DNA from: Flavobacteriaceae bacterium
GTDB lineage: Bacteria; Bacteroidota; Bacteroidia; Flavobacteriales; Flavobacteriaceae
Length of the DNA stretch: 34,543 bases
NCBI GenBank assembly: GCA_029243245.1
Contig: JAQWSK010000007.1
Span: forward strand, 1 to 34,543
Reading direction: 5' to 3'
The position numbers and the translations under genes were made by a program. This document shows, piece after piece, positions 17,712 through 26,129 of this stretch (positions are counted from its first letter, which is position 1; every line of letters starts with the position of its first letter). The notes beneath the pieces were generated by a model, which saw nothing but the letters and a program-made list of their open reading frames with translations, was not told the DNA's origin and did not search any database.

Positions 17712-18578
17712 ATGCATGTATTTATATCTATTATGAGACCACAAGTACTGTGAAGGATCAACTGCTATAGATTCTTGAAGCAGATTAAAAAACACATCAG
17801 TAATTTCATTTTCATCAGTTTCTTTTGGAGAATCTGTTATTAATTTAAAGTCTACTTCATAATACCCTCTTCTTACTCTTTTAATATCAGCATAAACTAC
17901 AGCCATATCAAAATCTTTTGCAACTCTTTCAGCTCCAGTAAAAACCGGAACCTTATTTCCCATGAATTCTCTCCAGTATGTATTTTCTTTTGGATGTGGA
18001 GATTGATCAGCAGCAAATCCGTAAACAGCCGTATGATTATCATCATGGTGTTTCTTTATAGTTTTAAGTGTATGATACCGAGAAATTAAAAATGCATCAT
18101 GTTTTTTTCTTATTTTTTTAACTAATTTATCAAAATAAACGTTTGTTAAAGGTGTATATATTCCATAGGTTGAACATCCAAATTCATTGGCCAAAAATAA
18201 CATCCATTCATAACTAGCATAATGACCACAGATTATAATTGCACTTTTTTCTTTTTTTGGAAACTGAGATAATAAATCCATATTATTGACTTTAAATCTT
18301 TTTTTTATTGATTTTAAAGAAATGGACATTGATTTAATCATTTCTAAAAAAATATCACACATATGAGTATAAAATGCTCTTTCAATCGAACGTATTTCCC
18401 TGTTTGACTTCTCAGGAAATGAAAGAGATAAATTTTTCTTTATCATTTTACCACGGTAACTCAAAAAATAATAAAGAATTAAGCTTGTAAAATCTGACAA
18501 AAGATATAATAAGAAAAAAGGAAGAATTGAAATTCCTAAAAGAATTGGATAAATAACTACAAAAGCAAGACGCTTCAT
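17697..18578 (-). CDS. LpxL/HtrB-type lysophospholipid acyltransferase family protein
   Basis: Members add secondary acyl chains to lipid A or related lipids at the inner face of the cytoplasmic membrane. Seen: an N-terminal membrane helix (VVIYPILLGISILPFFLLYLL), the catalytic HX4E motif in CGHYASYEWMLF near residue 118, TYWREFMGNKVPVFTGAERVAKD near 199-221 and VVYADIKRVRRGYYEV. The ATG at 18578 (MKRLAFVV) is preferred over a TTG at 18617, because the promoter boxes at 18594-18623 lie between them. Chain length, about 293 residues, fits the bacteroidotal subfamily. The stop lies inside the 3' end of glmM. Confidence 0.87.
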   Translation of the reverse strand: MKRLAFVVIYPILLGISILPFFLLYLLSDFTSLILYYFLSYRGKMIKKNLSLSFPEKSNREIRSIERAFYTHMCDIFLEMIKSMSISLKSIKKRFKVNNMDLLSQFPKKEKSAIIICGHYASYEWMLFLANEFGCSTYGIYTPLTNVYFDKLVKKIRKKHDAFLISRYHTLKTIKKHHDDNHTAVYGFAADQSPHPKENTYWREFMGNKVPVFTGAERVAKDFDMAVVYADIKRVRRGYYEVDFKLITDSPKETDENEITDVFFNLLQESIAVDPSQYLWSHNRYKYMHLAPK

Positions 18579-18593
18579 GCAATAGATTTTATA

Positions 18594-18623
18594 CAAATTT
18601 AATAGATTTGAGCTCAAAACAAA
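18594..18623 (-). promoter_or_regulatory. Bacteroidota-type promoter of the LpxL-like gene
   Basis: On the minus strand TTTG (18623-18620) is followed after 18 bases by TAAATTTG (18601-18594), matching both consensus elements, 15 bases before the ATG at 18578. It lies in the 48-bp gap shared with the divergent rhomboid gene. Confidence 0.6.
18603..18610 (+). promoter_or_regulatory. Candidate -7 promoter box of the rhomboid gene
   Basis: TAGATTTG fits TAnnTTTG and ends 16 bases before the rhomboid ATG. It lies within the spacer of the opposite-strand LpxL-like promoter. AATAGATTT occurs at 18581 and again at 18601. No -33 TTG was found at the expected distance. Confidence 0.4.
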
Positions 18624-18626
18624 TTT

Positions 18627-19271
18627 ATGGACATTTCTTTTGAAGTTCTTAGTGTTATTTTATTTAATTCTATTATAAGCTATAAAGGTTTTAATAATTT
18701 TATTTTTTTTGAAAAATTTCATTTTAAAATGGGTGAAATTAAAAATGGAGAGTATTATCGTCTTATAACATCTGGTTTTTTACATGTAGATAAGCAACAT
18801 CTTATTTTTAACATGATTACTCTATATTTTTTTGGAGATTTTGTTATAAATATTTTTGGTGTATTCTGGTTTTTCTGTATGTATATGTTTTGCATAATCC
18901 TAGGAAATGTCTTTTGTTTTATTATACATAATAAGAGTAACGATTATTCTGCGGTAGGAGCAAGTGGAGCTGTTACAGGAATTATATTTAGTGCTATTTT
19001 AGCTTATCCTGATTTAAAACTGGCATTACTTATTTTTCCAATTCCATTGCCAGGTTATTTTTTTGGAATAGCTTATTTAGCGTACACATTTTATGGAATT
19101 AGAAAACTAAATGATGGAATAGGACACTCAGCACATTTAGGTGGTGCTATTGGTGGAATTTTACTATCAATTTTTTTAATGCCCAGCCTTATTATACTAT
19201 CATTCAAAACTCTATTCCTTATGAGCTTGATAATAGTTCTAGGAATAATTTATTTTAGTAAAAGCATATAA
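18627..19271 (+). CDS. Rhomboid-family intramembrane serine protease
   Basis: Rhomboids cut transmembrane segments of other proteins inside the membrane. The 214-residue, strongly hydrophobic protein keeps the catalytic pair: Ser113 in VGASGAVTG and His170 in HSAHLGGAIGG. His58 and Asn62 in HLIFN match the HxxxN oxyanion-side motif, and YYRLITSGFLH near 43-53 is the usual loop-1 entry. About six membrane segments are visible, with no cytosolic or zinc-finger extra domain. The substrate is not evident from the neighbours. Confidence 0.93.
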   Translation: MDISFEVLSVILFNSIISYKGFNNFIFFEKFHFKMGEIKNGEYYRLITSGFLHVDKQHLIFNMITLYFFGDFVINIFGVFWFFCMYMFCIILGNVFCFIIHNKSNDYSAVGASGAVTGIIFSAILAYPDLKLALLIFPIPLPGYFFGIAYLAYTFYGIRKLNDGIGHSAHLGGAIGGILLSIFLMPSLIILSFKTLFLMSLIIVLGIIYFSKSI

Positions 19272-19275
19272 TAAA

Positions 19276-20406
19276 TTAATTGGCATTTAATAATTCAGAG
19301 ATTTTAGCTTCTAATTGATAGCCCCTTAAATTTCTAGAAACTATTACTCCTTTCTCATCTAAAATAAAACTTGCAGGAATAGCACTAACCTTATATAATC
19401 TTGCAATAGGATCCTGCCAAAATTTTAAATTCGAAACATGGTTCCAAGTTAAGTGGTCATCTTCTATTGCTTTAACCCATTGAGACTTACTTTTATCTAA
19501 TGACACTCCAATAATCTCAAAACCTTTATTATTAAACTTATTATAAATTTTAACTAAGTTTGGGTTTTCTCTCCTGCAGGGACCACACCATGATGCCCAA
19601 AATTCTAATAAGGTAATCTTGCCTAATTTATCATTTAAGTTTAATATTTGACCTTTAGGTGTTGGTGCGTTAAAATTAGGTGCATAATTTCCAACTTCAA
19701 TAGGTTGATTAGGTATTTCAAATGAGTTTTTTAATTTAATTCCTATGTCAGAATTTTTTATTCGATCTGTTAATAAGTTAAACATGTCTTTTACTTCAAT
19801 AATAGATAAAACTTTACTAGCTATAAATCTTTCTAACAAAATAGCACTCAGATAAGAGTCATAATTCCTTTTTACAAATTCTAATTCATAAGCATATATT
19901 TGATCCTGAACTAATTTATAATCATCTTGAAGATCCTTAACTAAATCATTATTCCTATTCTGAGCAGCTTGTTGGATATCTCTTCTGATTTGGTCTATAG
20001 TTCGAACAAACTTTTTTGTTTCAATTTTATAATAGTTGAAATGGTCGTTTGATGTTGTCCCAGAGATTCTGGATGATCCAATACTGTCTTTAAACATTTT
20101 AATTTTAATGTCACCCTCTTCAACAATAACAGGTAGGTTGAAGTTGAAACTTTCTACTTGAATAAAACTAATTGAAGGGTTAACTGCTATACCCTGCATT
20201 AAAAATTTATTTTTTTCAATTGTAGTTGAGTCAACAATTTTTGGTTGATTGTTAGCATCTGCAATAACACGATATATTTTTATACCATCTTTAACATCTA
20301 TATTTCCAGAAATTGAATAATACCCTGGTTCAGAAGTGCATGATACTATAAAAAGGAGGCTGAATAAACTACAAACAGATAATATATTATAAATTGGATT
20401 TTTCAT
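19276..20406 (-). CDS. DUF4369 - TlpA/ResA-like thioredoxin lipoprotein
   Basis: The 376-residue protein is a periplasm-facing lipoprotein (lipobox IVSC, Cys23). Residues about 28-130 look like a DUF4369 beta domain (YYSISGNIDV...IYRVI). Residues about 235-376 are a TlpA-type thioredoxin domain with LLEFWASWCGPCRRENPNL, active Cys274 and Cys277, then GFEIIGVSLDKSKSQW and IPASFILDEKGVIV (cis-Pro). A charged helical stretch lies between (about 130-190). The architecture is a bacteroidotal standard for extracytoplasmic thiol-disulfide exchange; the partner is unknown. It converges with the rhomboid gene across 4 bp. Confidence 0.92.
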   Translation of the reverse strand: MKNPIYNILSVCSLFSLLFIVSCTSEPGYYSISGNIDVKDGIKIYRVIADANNQPKIVDSTTIEKNKFLMQGIAVNPSISFIQVESFNFNLPVIVEEGDIKIKMFKDSIGSSRISGTTSNDHFNYYKIETKKFVRTIDQIRRDIQQAAQNRNNDLVKDLQDDYKLVQDQIYAYELEFVKRNYDSYLSAILLERFIASKVLSIIEVKDMFNLLTDRIKNSDIGIKLKNSFEIPNQPIEVGNYAPNFNAPTPKGQILNLNDKLGKITLLEFWASWCGPCRRENPNLVKIYNKFNNKGFEIIGVSLDKSKSQWVKAIEDDHLTWNHVSNLKFWQDPIARLYKVSAIPASFILDEKGVIVSRNLRGYQLEAKISELLNAN

Positions 20407-20410
20407 GTTT

Positions 20411-20418
20411 CAAAATTA
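20411..20418 (-). promoter_or_regulatory. Candidate -7 promoter box of the TlpA-like gene
   Basis: TAATTTTG on the minus strand fits TAnnTTTG and is only four bases from the ATG at 20406, which would give a near-leaderless message, as for glmM. No -33 TTG lies at the right distance. Confidence 0.33.
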
Positions 20419-20467
20419 CAAATTTGATTTGGCTTCTTGGGCTTACGTAAAGATATTTTTAAAGAAC

Positions 20468-20475
20468 TATATTTG
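20468..20475 (+). promoter_or_regulatory. Candidate -7 promoter box of aroC
   Basis: TATATTTG fits TAnnTTTG and ends 15 bases before the aroC ATG. The nearest upstream TTG is 28 bases away, too far for the consensus spacing. Confidence 0.38.
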
Positions 20476-20490
20476 TAATTATTTTTATCT

Positions 20491-21555
20491 ATGGCAGGTA
20501 ATAGCTTTGGAAGCATATTTAAACTTACAACGTTTGGTGAATCCCATGGACCAGCAATAGGAGGTATATTAGATGGATGCCCTTCCGGTGTTAAAATAGA
20601 GATAGATAAAATACAAAGAGATTTAGATAGGCGTAAGCCAGGCCAATCATCCATTGTGACTCAAAGAAAAGAAGCAGATGAGATAAATTTTTTATCAGGT
20701 ATTTTTGAAGGTACAACTACTGGGGCACCAATCGCTTTTGTCATATATAATACAAATCAAAAATCAAATGACTATAATCATATAAAGGATAGTTATCGTC
20801 CTTCTCACGCTGATCTTGTGTATGATAAAAAATATGGTCACAGAGACTATAGAGGTGGAGGAAGAAGTTCTGCAAGAGAAACGATATCTAGAGTTGTTGC
20901 AGGTGCTATCGCTAAACAATTTTTAAGTTCAATAAAGTTCACTGCTTATGTTAAATCTGTAGGTGATATAGAATTAAATAAACCTTATCAAGAACTTGAT
21001 TTTAGTAATATTGAGTCTAATCCTGTAAGGTGTCCTGATAAAGATCTTGCTGCAAAAATGGAATCCTACATAAAGCAAATACGGAAAGAAGGAAATACTA
21101 TTGGGGGGGTAATAAGATGTGTTATTCAAAATATTCCTATTGGTCTTGGCGAGCCTGTTTTTGATAAATTACATGCTCAACTAAGTAAGTCTATGCTGTC
21201 TATAAATGCAGTTAAAGGCTTTGAATATGGAAGTGGCTTTTCAGGGACTAGACTTAAAGGAAGTCAGCACAATGACTTATACAATAATGATGGAACAACT
21301 AAATCAAATCTTTCTGGTGGAATTCAAGGAGGAATATCTAACGGTATGGATATATATTTTGATGTAGCTTTTAAACCAGTCGCAACTATAATGCAAGACC
21401 AAGAAACTATTAATAAAAAGGGAGCTATAGTGATTATAGAAGGAAAAGGAAGACATGACCCTTGTGTTGTTCCAAGAGCAGTCCCTATTGTAGAAGCGAT
21501 GGCTGCCATAACAATTGCAGATTTTGTGTTATTGAATCGAACTATAAAATTTTAA
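20491..21555 (+). CDS. aroC: Chorismate synthase
   Basis: AroC makes chorismate from 5-enolpyruvylshikimate-3-phosphate using reduced FMN, the last step of the shikimate pathway. The 354-residue length is standard. Seen: the family signature [18 protein letters not shown] near residue 16-33, [30 protein letters not shown] near 101-120, [10 protein letters not shown] near 122-131, and the C-terminal [18 protein letters not shown]. The key His and Asp residues are present. The symporter gene follows after 18 bp and may share its message. Confidence 0.97.
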   Translation: MAGNSFGSIFKLTTFGESHGPAIGGILDGCPSGVKIEIDKIQRDLDRRKPGQSSIVTQRKEADEINFLSGIFEGTTTGAPIAFVIYNTNQKSNDYNHIKDSYRPSHADLVYDKKYGHRDYRGGGRSSARETISRVVAGAIAKQFLSSIKFTAYVKSVGDIELNKPYQELDFSNIESNPVRCPDKDLAAKMESYIKQIRKEGNTIGGVIRCVIQNIPIGLGEPVFDKLHAQLSKSMLSINAVKGFEYGSGFSGTRLKGSQHNDLYNNDGTTKSNLSGGIQGGISNGMDIYFDVAFKPVATIMQDQETINKKGAIVIIEGKGRHDPCVVPRAVPIVEAMAAITIADFVLLNRTIKF

Positions 21556-21573
21556 ATATATCATATAGGGTTT

Positions 21574-22845
21574 ATGAAAAATTTAGCTTTACACTGGAAA
21601 ATTATTATTGGAATGGGTTTAGGAGTTATTATTGGAGGGCTTGCTTCACTAGTTCCTTGGGGAAGTGATTTTGTGTCAAATTGGATAAAACCATTTGGAA
21701 CAATTTTTATCAATTCATTAAAATTAATAGCAATGCCATTAATTTTAGCGTCCTTAATTAAAGGAGTATCTGATTTAAAAGATATATCAAAATTATCAAC
21801 AATAGGAGGAAGAACAATAACAATTTATCTATGCACAACTGTTTTAGCAGTTCTAATAGGTTTAGTATTAGTAAATACTATTTCTCCAGGTAACAGTATT
21901 AAAGAAAGTACAAGAAATGAATTAATGTCAGCTTATGAAAGTGATGCTGCTGAAAAGCAGACAGCTGCAGCCAAACAACAAGAAAGTGGACCTCTTCAAG
22001 CACTAGTTGATATAGTTCCAAGTAATATTTTTGATGCAACAACTAATAACAGAAACATGCTTCAGGTAATATTTTTTGCACTTTTTTTCGGAATTGGAAT
22101 AATTTTAATTCCTGAAGAAAAATCAAGACCTGTAAAAGCTTTTTTTGACTCATTTAATTCAGTTATTCTTAAATTAATAGATATCATAATGCTAGCTTCT
22201 CCATATGGTGTGTTTGCTTTACTAGCTGCTCTTGTTGTTGAATCTCCAAGCCTTGATTTGTTTAAAGCCCTTGGAGCCTATTCTTTAACTTTAGTTTTTG
22301 GGTTAGCTCTAATGATTCTTATATATATAATTATAGTTAAAGTCTTTACTGGCATAAGCCCAAAATATTTTATGAATGGTATAGCCCCAGCGCAATTACT
22401 AGCTTTCTCAACTAGTTCAAGTGCAGCAACATTACCTGTTACAATGGAGAGAGTAGAAAAACATTTAGGAGTAGATAAAGAAGTTTCAAGTTTTGTACTA
22501 CCAATAGGTGCAACTATTAACATGGATGGTACAAGTTTATACCAAGCAGTCGCAGCTGTGTTTATAGCTCAAGCTTTTGGTTTAGGTTTATCAATTGAAG
22601 TTCAACTAGGGATAATCATAACAGCAACATTAGCTTCGATTGGAGCTGCTGCTGTTCCAGGTGCAGGAATGGTTATGCTAGTCATAGTATTAGGACAAGC
22701 AGGTATTCCTGAGGCTGGCCTAGCACTTATATTTGCTGTTGACAGACCTTTAGATATGTGCCGAACAATAACGAATGTTACTGGAGATGCAGCTGTTTCA
22801 ATGTTAGTTGCTAAATCTGTTGGTAAATTAAAAAAAGAATATTAA
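21574..22845 (+). CDS. Dicarboxylate/amino acid:cation symporter (DAACS, GltP/GltPh type)
   Basis: The protein imports glutamate, aspartate or C4-dicarboxylates with Na+ or H+. The 423 residues are mostly membrane helices. Seen: the serine-rich hairpin HP1 AFSTSSSAATLP near residue 277, the Na-binding NMDGTSLYQAVAAVFIAQ near 312, HP2 AAVPGAGMVML near 364, and TM8 DRPLDMCRTITNVTGDAAVS near 390-410 with the substrate-binding Asp, Arg and Asn. A hydrophilic Gln/Ala-rich loop (about 120-145, AAEKQTAAAKQQ) is longer than in archaeal relatives, as often in bacteria. Exact substrate is not settled. It converges with mutS2 at 3 bp spacing. Confidence 0.93.
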   Translation: MKNLALHWKIIIGMGLGVIIGGLASLVPWGSDFVSNWIKPFGTIFINSLKLIAMPLILASLIKGVSDLKDISKLSTIGGRTITIYLCTTVLAVLIGLVLVNTISPGNSIKESTRNELMSAYESDAAEKQTAAAKQQESGPLQALVDIVPSNIFDATTNNRNMLQVIFFALFFGIGIILIPEEKSRPVKAFFDSFNSVILKLIDIIMLASPYGVFALLAALVVESPSLDLFKALGAYSLTLVFGLALMILIYIIIVKVFTGISPKYFMNGIAPAQLLAFSTSSSAATLPVTMERVEKHLGVDKEVSSFVLPIGATINMDGTSLYQAVAAVFIAQAFGLGLSIEVQLGIIITATLASIGAAAVPGAGMVMLVIVLGQAGIPEAGLALIFAVDRPLDMCRTITNVTGDAAVSMLVAKSVGKLKKEY

Positions 22846-22848
22846 TTG

Positions 22849-25002
22849 TTAATTGACATATTCTAGCTTTTCAATATCAATTTGAGTGGTAAACTTTCCA
22901 TAATTCACTATAGCTCTGTTTTTTTTAATAGAATCAATTGTTCCGACTGATTTTCCATCTTCAATTCTAACCTGATCACCAACTTTTAAAATAACTGTTT
23001 GTTTAGAGGTAGGCTTTATAAATTTATTTCTATTTTTCTCAACTCTAATTTTATTTAACTGTTTATTAACCTCAGATTCAGTAATCTTTTTAATTTTTTT
23101 TTGATTATTAATAGCGGATGCAGATTTTTTCTTTTTTTTTGAATTCTCTGACTCAATCAATTGAATTACATCAGAAATCATTATCCTTTTTTTATTATTT
23201 AAAAAGAACTTTTCAGCAATTTCATCTAATTTATTACCTAGAATAATCATCTTTTTATTACCATCATATAGTTCCTGATAATTAGATAATTTATTTTGAG
23301 TTTTTTCATTTAAAACAGCAAGTTTATTTGATTCTTCTTCTGCTTTTATTTCTTTTTCTTTTAATGATCTCCCTGTTTTAGCCATTGAGTTTCTTTCTTT
23401 TTGAAGCTTGGCAATAGTTGCGTCAAATCTGACTTTTCCTCTTTCAATTTTCTTTTTCGCCCTATTTATTAAACTATACGCAAGACCATTTTTCTGAGCA
23501 ACCTCAAAAGTAAATGAACTACCTGCTTCACCTAATACTAATTTATATACAGGTTCAAGGGTGTTGTTGTCAAACTGCATATTAGCATTTGACATTCCGT
23601 CTAATTCGTTTGCTAATAATTTAAGATTAGAATAATGGGTTGTAATTAGCCCAAAAGAATCTTGATTATAAAATTCTTCTAAGATAACTTCGGCAAGAGC
23701 TCCGCCCAATTCAGGATCTGAACCTGTTCCAAATTCATCAATTAAAAACAAGGTGTTCTCATTACATTTTCTTAAAAAAGTCTTCATATTCTTTAAACGA
23801 TATGAATAAGTACTAAGGTGATTCTCTATCGACTGATTATCTCCAATATCAGTCAATATTCTATTAAAAAAACAAATTCTACTTCTTTCATGCACAGGAA
23901 TCAAAATACCACTCTGAATCATTAATTGAAGTAAACCAACTGTCTTAAGGGTAATACTTTTACCACCAGCATTAGGACCAGAAATAACAATGATCTTATT
24001 ATTTTTATTTAAAAGAATATCTTGAGGATATGTCTTTTTATTTTCAATATAATTTGTTCTGTATAATAGAGGATGGTAGGCATCATAAAGTTCAATTTCT
24101 TGAAAATCTGAAATTATGGGCATAATTGCATTAATTTCTTTTGCATAATGAGCTCTAGAATAATAAATATCAATATTTATCAAATAATTTTGATACTCTT
24201 TAATAAGGAAAAGATAAGGTCTAAAATAATCTGTTAATAAACTTAATATTTTTTTTATTTCTTCTTGTTCGTCATAAAGTAAGTTCTGAAACTCTCTAGA
24301 TAATTTAAAAGTTACTTCAGGCTCAATAAAAACAATACTACCCGTTTTAGAACTTCCCATAATTCCACCCTTAACTTTCTTTCTATACATGGCTTTTACC
24401 GCTAAAACCCTTTTGTTCTCGATGACAGATTCCCTTATTTCGTCTAGAAATTCAAGATTATGATAGTGATTTAATGATTTATTGAATGTTTGACCAATTC
24501 TATTTTTGATTTCTTGAGATTTTTTTCTAATTAGATCTAATTTCGCTGATGCATTATCATTAATTTCACCGAATCGATCAATAACACTATCAACTTGCTT
24601 TTTAAGGCTTTTATTAATTTCAATTCCACTTCCTAATTCATATAGACTAGGGTAATAACCCTTAAATTTTTTAAAAAAAAGCAATAGCTTATTAACTGTA
24701 TCGGAAGCTGATGAAATATCTCTAAAAGATTCAATATCAAGTACACTTTTTTCAATTTTTAATAATTGAAGAGGTTTAATTAATGACTCAAATCCATGAT
24801 TTGGAATTTTATTTTCGTTTTCAAAAGATGATTTATATTCTGAGGTTAACAATAGAGACTTTATTTTTTCATTGTTATCTTTAATCGACTTACTATTTAA
24901 TATTAGATCCTTTGCCATAGGTGTAATAGCAAATTCAGATATTTGATTTAAAACTGTTTTGAATTCAAGATCTTCAAAAGTTTTATCAGGGATATAGACC
25001 AT
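22849..25002 (-). CDS. mutS2: MutS2-family ATPase without Smr domain
   Basis: MutS2 proteins act on branched DNA or on collided ribosomes, not in mismatch repair. The 717 residues show the core: coiled-coil/clamp with GSIVFIEPE near 221, Walker A SGPNAGGKS near 341-349, DIGDNQSIENHLSTYSY near 385-401, Walker B LFLIDEFGTGSDPELGG near 418-434, and TTHYSNLK near 454. There is no MutS domain I. The C-terminus ends with a KOW/SH3-like segment (KVGDQVRIEDGKSVGTIDSI, about 675-694) and no Smr nuclease domain follows, so the product name endonuclease MutS2 is not supported here. A -7 box precedes it at 25027-25034. Confidence 0.94.
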   Translation of the reverse strand: MVYIPDKTFEDLEFKTVLNQISEFAITPMAKDLILNSKSIKDNNEKIKSLLLTSEYKSSFENENKIPNHGFESLIKPLQLLKIEKSVLDIESFRDISSASDTVNKLLLFFKKFKGYYPSLYELGSGIEINKSLKKQVDSVIDRFGEINDNASAKLDLIRKKSQEIKNRIGQTFNKSLNHYHNLEFLDEIRESVIENKRVLAVKAMYRKKVKGGIMGSSKTGSIVFIEPEVTFKLSREFQNLLYDEQEEIKKILSLLTDYFRPYLFLIKEYQNYLINIDIYYSRAHYAKEINAIMPIISDFQEIELYDAYHPLLYRTNYIENKKTYPQDILLNKNNKIIVISGPNAGGKSITLKTVGLLQLMIQSGILIPVHERSRICFFNRILTDIGDNQSIENHLSTYSYRLKNMKTFLRKCNENTLFLIDEFGTGSDPELGGALAEVILEEFYNQDSFGLITTHYSNLKLLANELDGMSNANMQFDNNTLEPVYKLVLGEAGSSFTFEVAQKNGLAYSLINRAKKKIERGKVRFDATIAKLQKERNSMAKTGRSLKEKEIKAEEESNKLAVLNEKTQNKLSNYQELYDGNKKMIILGNKLDEIAEKFFLNNKKRIMISDVIQLIESENSKKKKKSASAINNQKKIKKITESEVNKQLNKIRVEKNRNKFIKPTSKQTVILKVGDQVRIEDGKSVGTIDSIKKNRAIVNYGKFTTQIDIEKLEYVN

Positions 25003-25026
25003 TTGATTTTATTAATTTAGCTACGA

Positions 25027-25034
25027 CAAAAGTA
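25027..25034 (-). promoter_or_regulatory. Candidate -7 promoter box of mutS2
   Basis: TACTTTTG on the minus strand fits TAnnTTTG and ends 24 bases before the mutS2 ATG. It lies in the 40-bp gap between divergent mutS2 and ung. No TTG was found 17-23 bases upstream. No box was recognised for ung. Confidence 0.4.
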
Positions 25035-25042
25035 ATAAAATC

Positions 25043-25708
25043 ATGGATCTGATAATACATAAAAGTTGGGAAGAAGTATTTAAAAACGAGATTGAAAATG
25101 AATACTTTAAATCTCTTATTAGCTTTGTTGAATCTCAATATCAAACAAGAACTTGTTATCCTCCAAAAAAGTTAATTTTTAATGCTTTTAAAATTTGTTC
25201 ATTTGATTCCTTAAAAGTTGTAATACTTGGGCAAGACCCATATCATGGTAATAATCAAGCTGATGGATTGTCATTTTCAGTGTCAAATAGTTCTAAGCAT
25301 CCATCTTCATTAGTTAATATATTTAAAGAATTAAAGGATGATTTAAAAAAAGATTATCCAATAAGTGGTAATTTAAATTGTTGGGCAATACAAGGTGTTT
25401 TATTGTTAAACTCAACAATGACTGTTGAAAAGAATAAAGCTGGAAGTCATCAAAACAAAGGATGGGAAATATTTACTGATCAAATCATAAAATATATTTC
25501 AGACAATAAACAGAATGTTGTTTTTATACTATGGGGTAACTACTCAAAAAATAAAACAAAACTAATAAACGCTTCAAAGCATTTAGTTTTAACCTCTGGA
25601 CATCCTTCACCTTTATCAGCAAATAGAGGATATTGGTTTGGCAATAAACATTTTAGTAAGGCAAATAAATACCTTACTAGTCATAATAAACAAACTATCG
25701 AATGGTAA
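25043..25708 (+). CDS. ung: Uracil-DNA glycosylase
   Basis: Family 1 UDG removes uracil from DNA as the first step of base excision repair. The 221-residue length is standard. Seen: the water-activating loop GQDPYHG with Asp65, GLSFSV near 75, LLNSTMTVEKNKAGSH near 121-136, FILWGNYSKNK near 161 and the DNA-intercalation loop HPSPLSANRGYWFG with His187. All catalytic residues are present. It is divergent from mutS2 and converges with the SUI1-like gene with 5 bp between stops. Confidence 0.97.
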   Translation: MDLIIHKSWEEVFKNEIENEYFKSLISFVESQYQTRTCYPPKKLIFNAFKICSFDSLKVVILGQDPYHGNNQADGLSFSVSNSSKHPSSLVNIFKELKDDLKKDYPISGNLNCWAIQGVLLLNSTMTVEKNKAGSHQNKGWEIFTDQIIKYISDNKQNVVFILWGNYSKNKTKLINASKHLVLTSGHPSPLSANRGYWFGNKHFSKANKYLTSHNKQTIEW

Positions 25709-25713
25709 GTTAT

Positions 25714-26064
25714 TTAACCCCCTATACGTTTGACATTATGACCAAGTTCTGTTAAATAATTTATAATTCTATTCCTAAGATTACCTTGAATTATGATCTC
25801 ACCATTTTTAACTGAGCCTCCAGTTCCAGTGAAAGCTTTAATGTTCTTTGCTAAAATTTTTATTGAGGATAAATCTCCCTCAAACCCCTTAATTATTGTA
25901 ACAGTTTTTCCAGCTCTTCCTTTGTTTGAAAAATGAGCCTCTAGATTTTGAATTATGAATAATTTTTTATCATTAACAATTTGATCAGATTCCTTATCAG
26001 GAAGTAGATTGTCAAAATTAATTTTTCCAAGTAATTCAAAACTATTTAATGACTTTTTTGACAT
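25714..26064 (-). CDS. yciH: SUI1/YciH-family translation initiation factor-like protein
   Basis: The 116-residue protein carries a bacterial SUI1 (eIF1-like) domain over its C-terminal ~75 residues. Seen: GRAGKTVTIIKGFEG near residue 50, LKN-type IKILAKNIKAFTGTGGSVK near 71-88 and GEIIIQGNLRNRIINYLTELG near 90-110, ending in KRIGG. The family is known from E. coli YciH, which affects start-site fidelity; its role in Bacteroidota is not established. The N-terminal 40 residues are not recognisable as a domain. Confidence 0.9.
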   Translation of the reverse strand: MSKKSLNSFELLGKINFDNLLPDKESDQIVNDKKLFIIQNLEAHFSNKGRAGKTVTIIKGFEGDLSSIKILAKNIKAFTGTGGSVKNGEIIIQGNLRNRIINYLTELGHNVKRIGG

Positions 26065-26129
26065 TTAAAATATTTAATTGAAAATAACAAATAATACTTA
26101 AGTTTTATACATTTATACAAACCATTTAA

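Noticed and set aside
20403-20654. 83-residue open frame antisense to the start of aroC
   Set aside because: It mirrors the conserved aroC N-terminus and has no family features; a shadow frame.
22837-22863. Terminator hairpin between the symporter and mutS2 genes
   Set aside because: A 6-base inverted repeat (GAATAT/ATATTC) with a 15-base spacer is too weak in such A+T-rich DNA.
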